From assembly GCF_043641665.1 (NCBI RefSeq), contig NC_092195.1, positions 19,194,774-19,258,773 of the forward strand: 64,000 nucleotides of DNA. The letters are read 5' to 3'. Numbering within the stretch: the stretch's first letter is position 1; each line of letters begins with the position of its first letter. The notes under the pieces were generated by a model. It did no database searches. It had not been told where the DNA came from and worked only from the letters and a program-made list of their open reading frames with translations. The position numbers and the translations under genes were made by a program. Of this stretch, positions 63,725 to 64,000 are shown piece after piece. Source of the DNA: Enoplosus armatus. Taxonomy: Eukaryota; Chordata; Actinopteri; Centrarchiformes; Enoplosidae.

Positions 63725-64000
63725 GGCAAGGACGCATGCGCAGTTCCCCGTGTTGCAACAGACAGAGATCGACAGCAATCGTCACCTGGAGAAAACAGGC
63801 ATTTCTAACCCTTTTGAGACAAACTGAGAAACTACACATGAGCTGTAAAGGATTATTGCGATCACAAACGGATTACAATAGAGGAAGTTTGGGAAATAGC
63901 ACAATCAATAATACTGAAATGGTTTTCGTCACGTGGTCAAGCTTGACCAATCGGAGCGAACCAAAACCAGCGGAAAGTATGCTCTTTGTTCGGATATTTT
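63725..64000. promoter_or_regulatory. Possible TATA-less promoter of the next gene (window edge)
   Basis: After AT-rich desert the sequence becomes richer in CpG and promoter motifs: ACGCATGCGCAG (NRF1-like, 63731), GTCACGTGGTC (E-box, about 63930) and GACCAATCGG (CCAAT box, about 63947). No exon can be assigned. In other vertebrates brd2 lies near tap2, so it is one candidate neighbour, but nothing in this window proves it. Confidence 0.3.

Overview
The window is eukaryotic. It looks like a percomorph-type teleost fish, because it carries the gene block typical of the teleost MHC class I core region: classical U-lineage class I genes next to immunoproteasome beta-subunit genes and tap2. All genes are split by GT-AG introns (one GC-AG). 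The non-coding DNA is full of microsatellites and interspersed repeats of types common in teleosts. All exon joins were made by hand from reading frame, splice consensus and family alignment recalled from knowledge; nothing was searched.

Layout. (1) 1-31160: a tandem array, all on the + strand, of three MHC class I alpha-chain genes in a near-identical unit of about 13.7-13.9 kb. Copy 1 is cut by the left edge (alpha2 onward, 84-2716). Copies 2 (9255-16611) and 3 (22942-30389) are complete at seven coding exons. Introns and spacers are almost identical, but the alpha1 and alpha2 exons differ in clustered groove positions. (2) 33665-37448, minus: psmb8 (LMP7, beta5i). (3) 38340-41110, minus: psmb13 (MECL-1/beta2i-like). 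(4) 41187-43623, plus: psmb12 (LMP2/delta-like), head to head with psmb13 with only 76 bp between start codons. (5) 44416-46863, plus: psmb9 (LMP2, beta1i). (6) 48145-52649, plus: tap2, 11 coding exons. (7) 52650-64000: no gene recognised; repeats, then a promoter-like stretch at the right edge that may belong to the next gene.

The genes form one pathway. Psmb8, psmb9, psmb13 and probably psmb12 are catalytic subunits of immunoproteasome forms that cut cytosolic proteins. Tap2, with Tap1 (not in the window), moves the peptides into the ER, where class I heavy chains bind them for display. Interferon-response-like motifs (TTTCNNTTTC, either strand) lie just upstream of class I copies 2 and 3, psmb8, psmb9 and tap2, which suggests co-induction.

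The gene set is the known teleost arrangement, so I do not claim a new system. The points most worth checking are: loss of the normal exon 4 splice donor in class I copies 1 and 2; an extra glycosylation sequon on the alpha2 helix of copy 1; the S1 pocket of psmb12 (Met at the position-45 equivalent plus a one-residue insertion); the degenerate LSKSE signature motif of Tap2; a GC-AG intron in psmb13; and the abrupt end of array homology near 31.16-31.29 kb.
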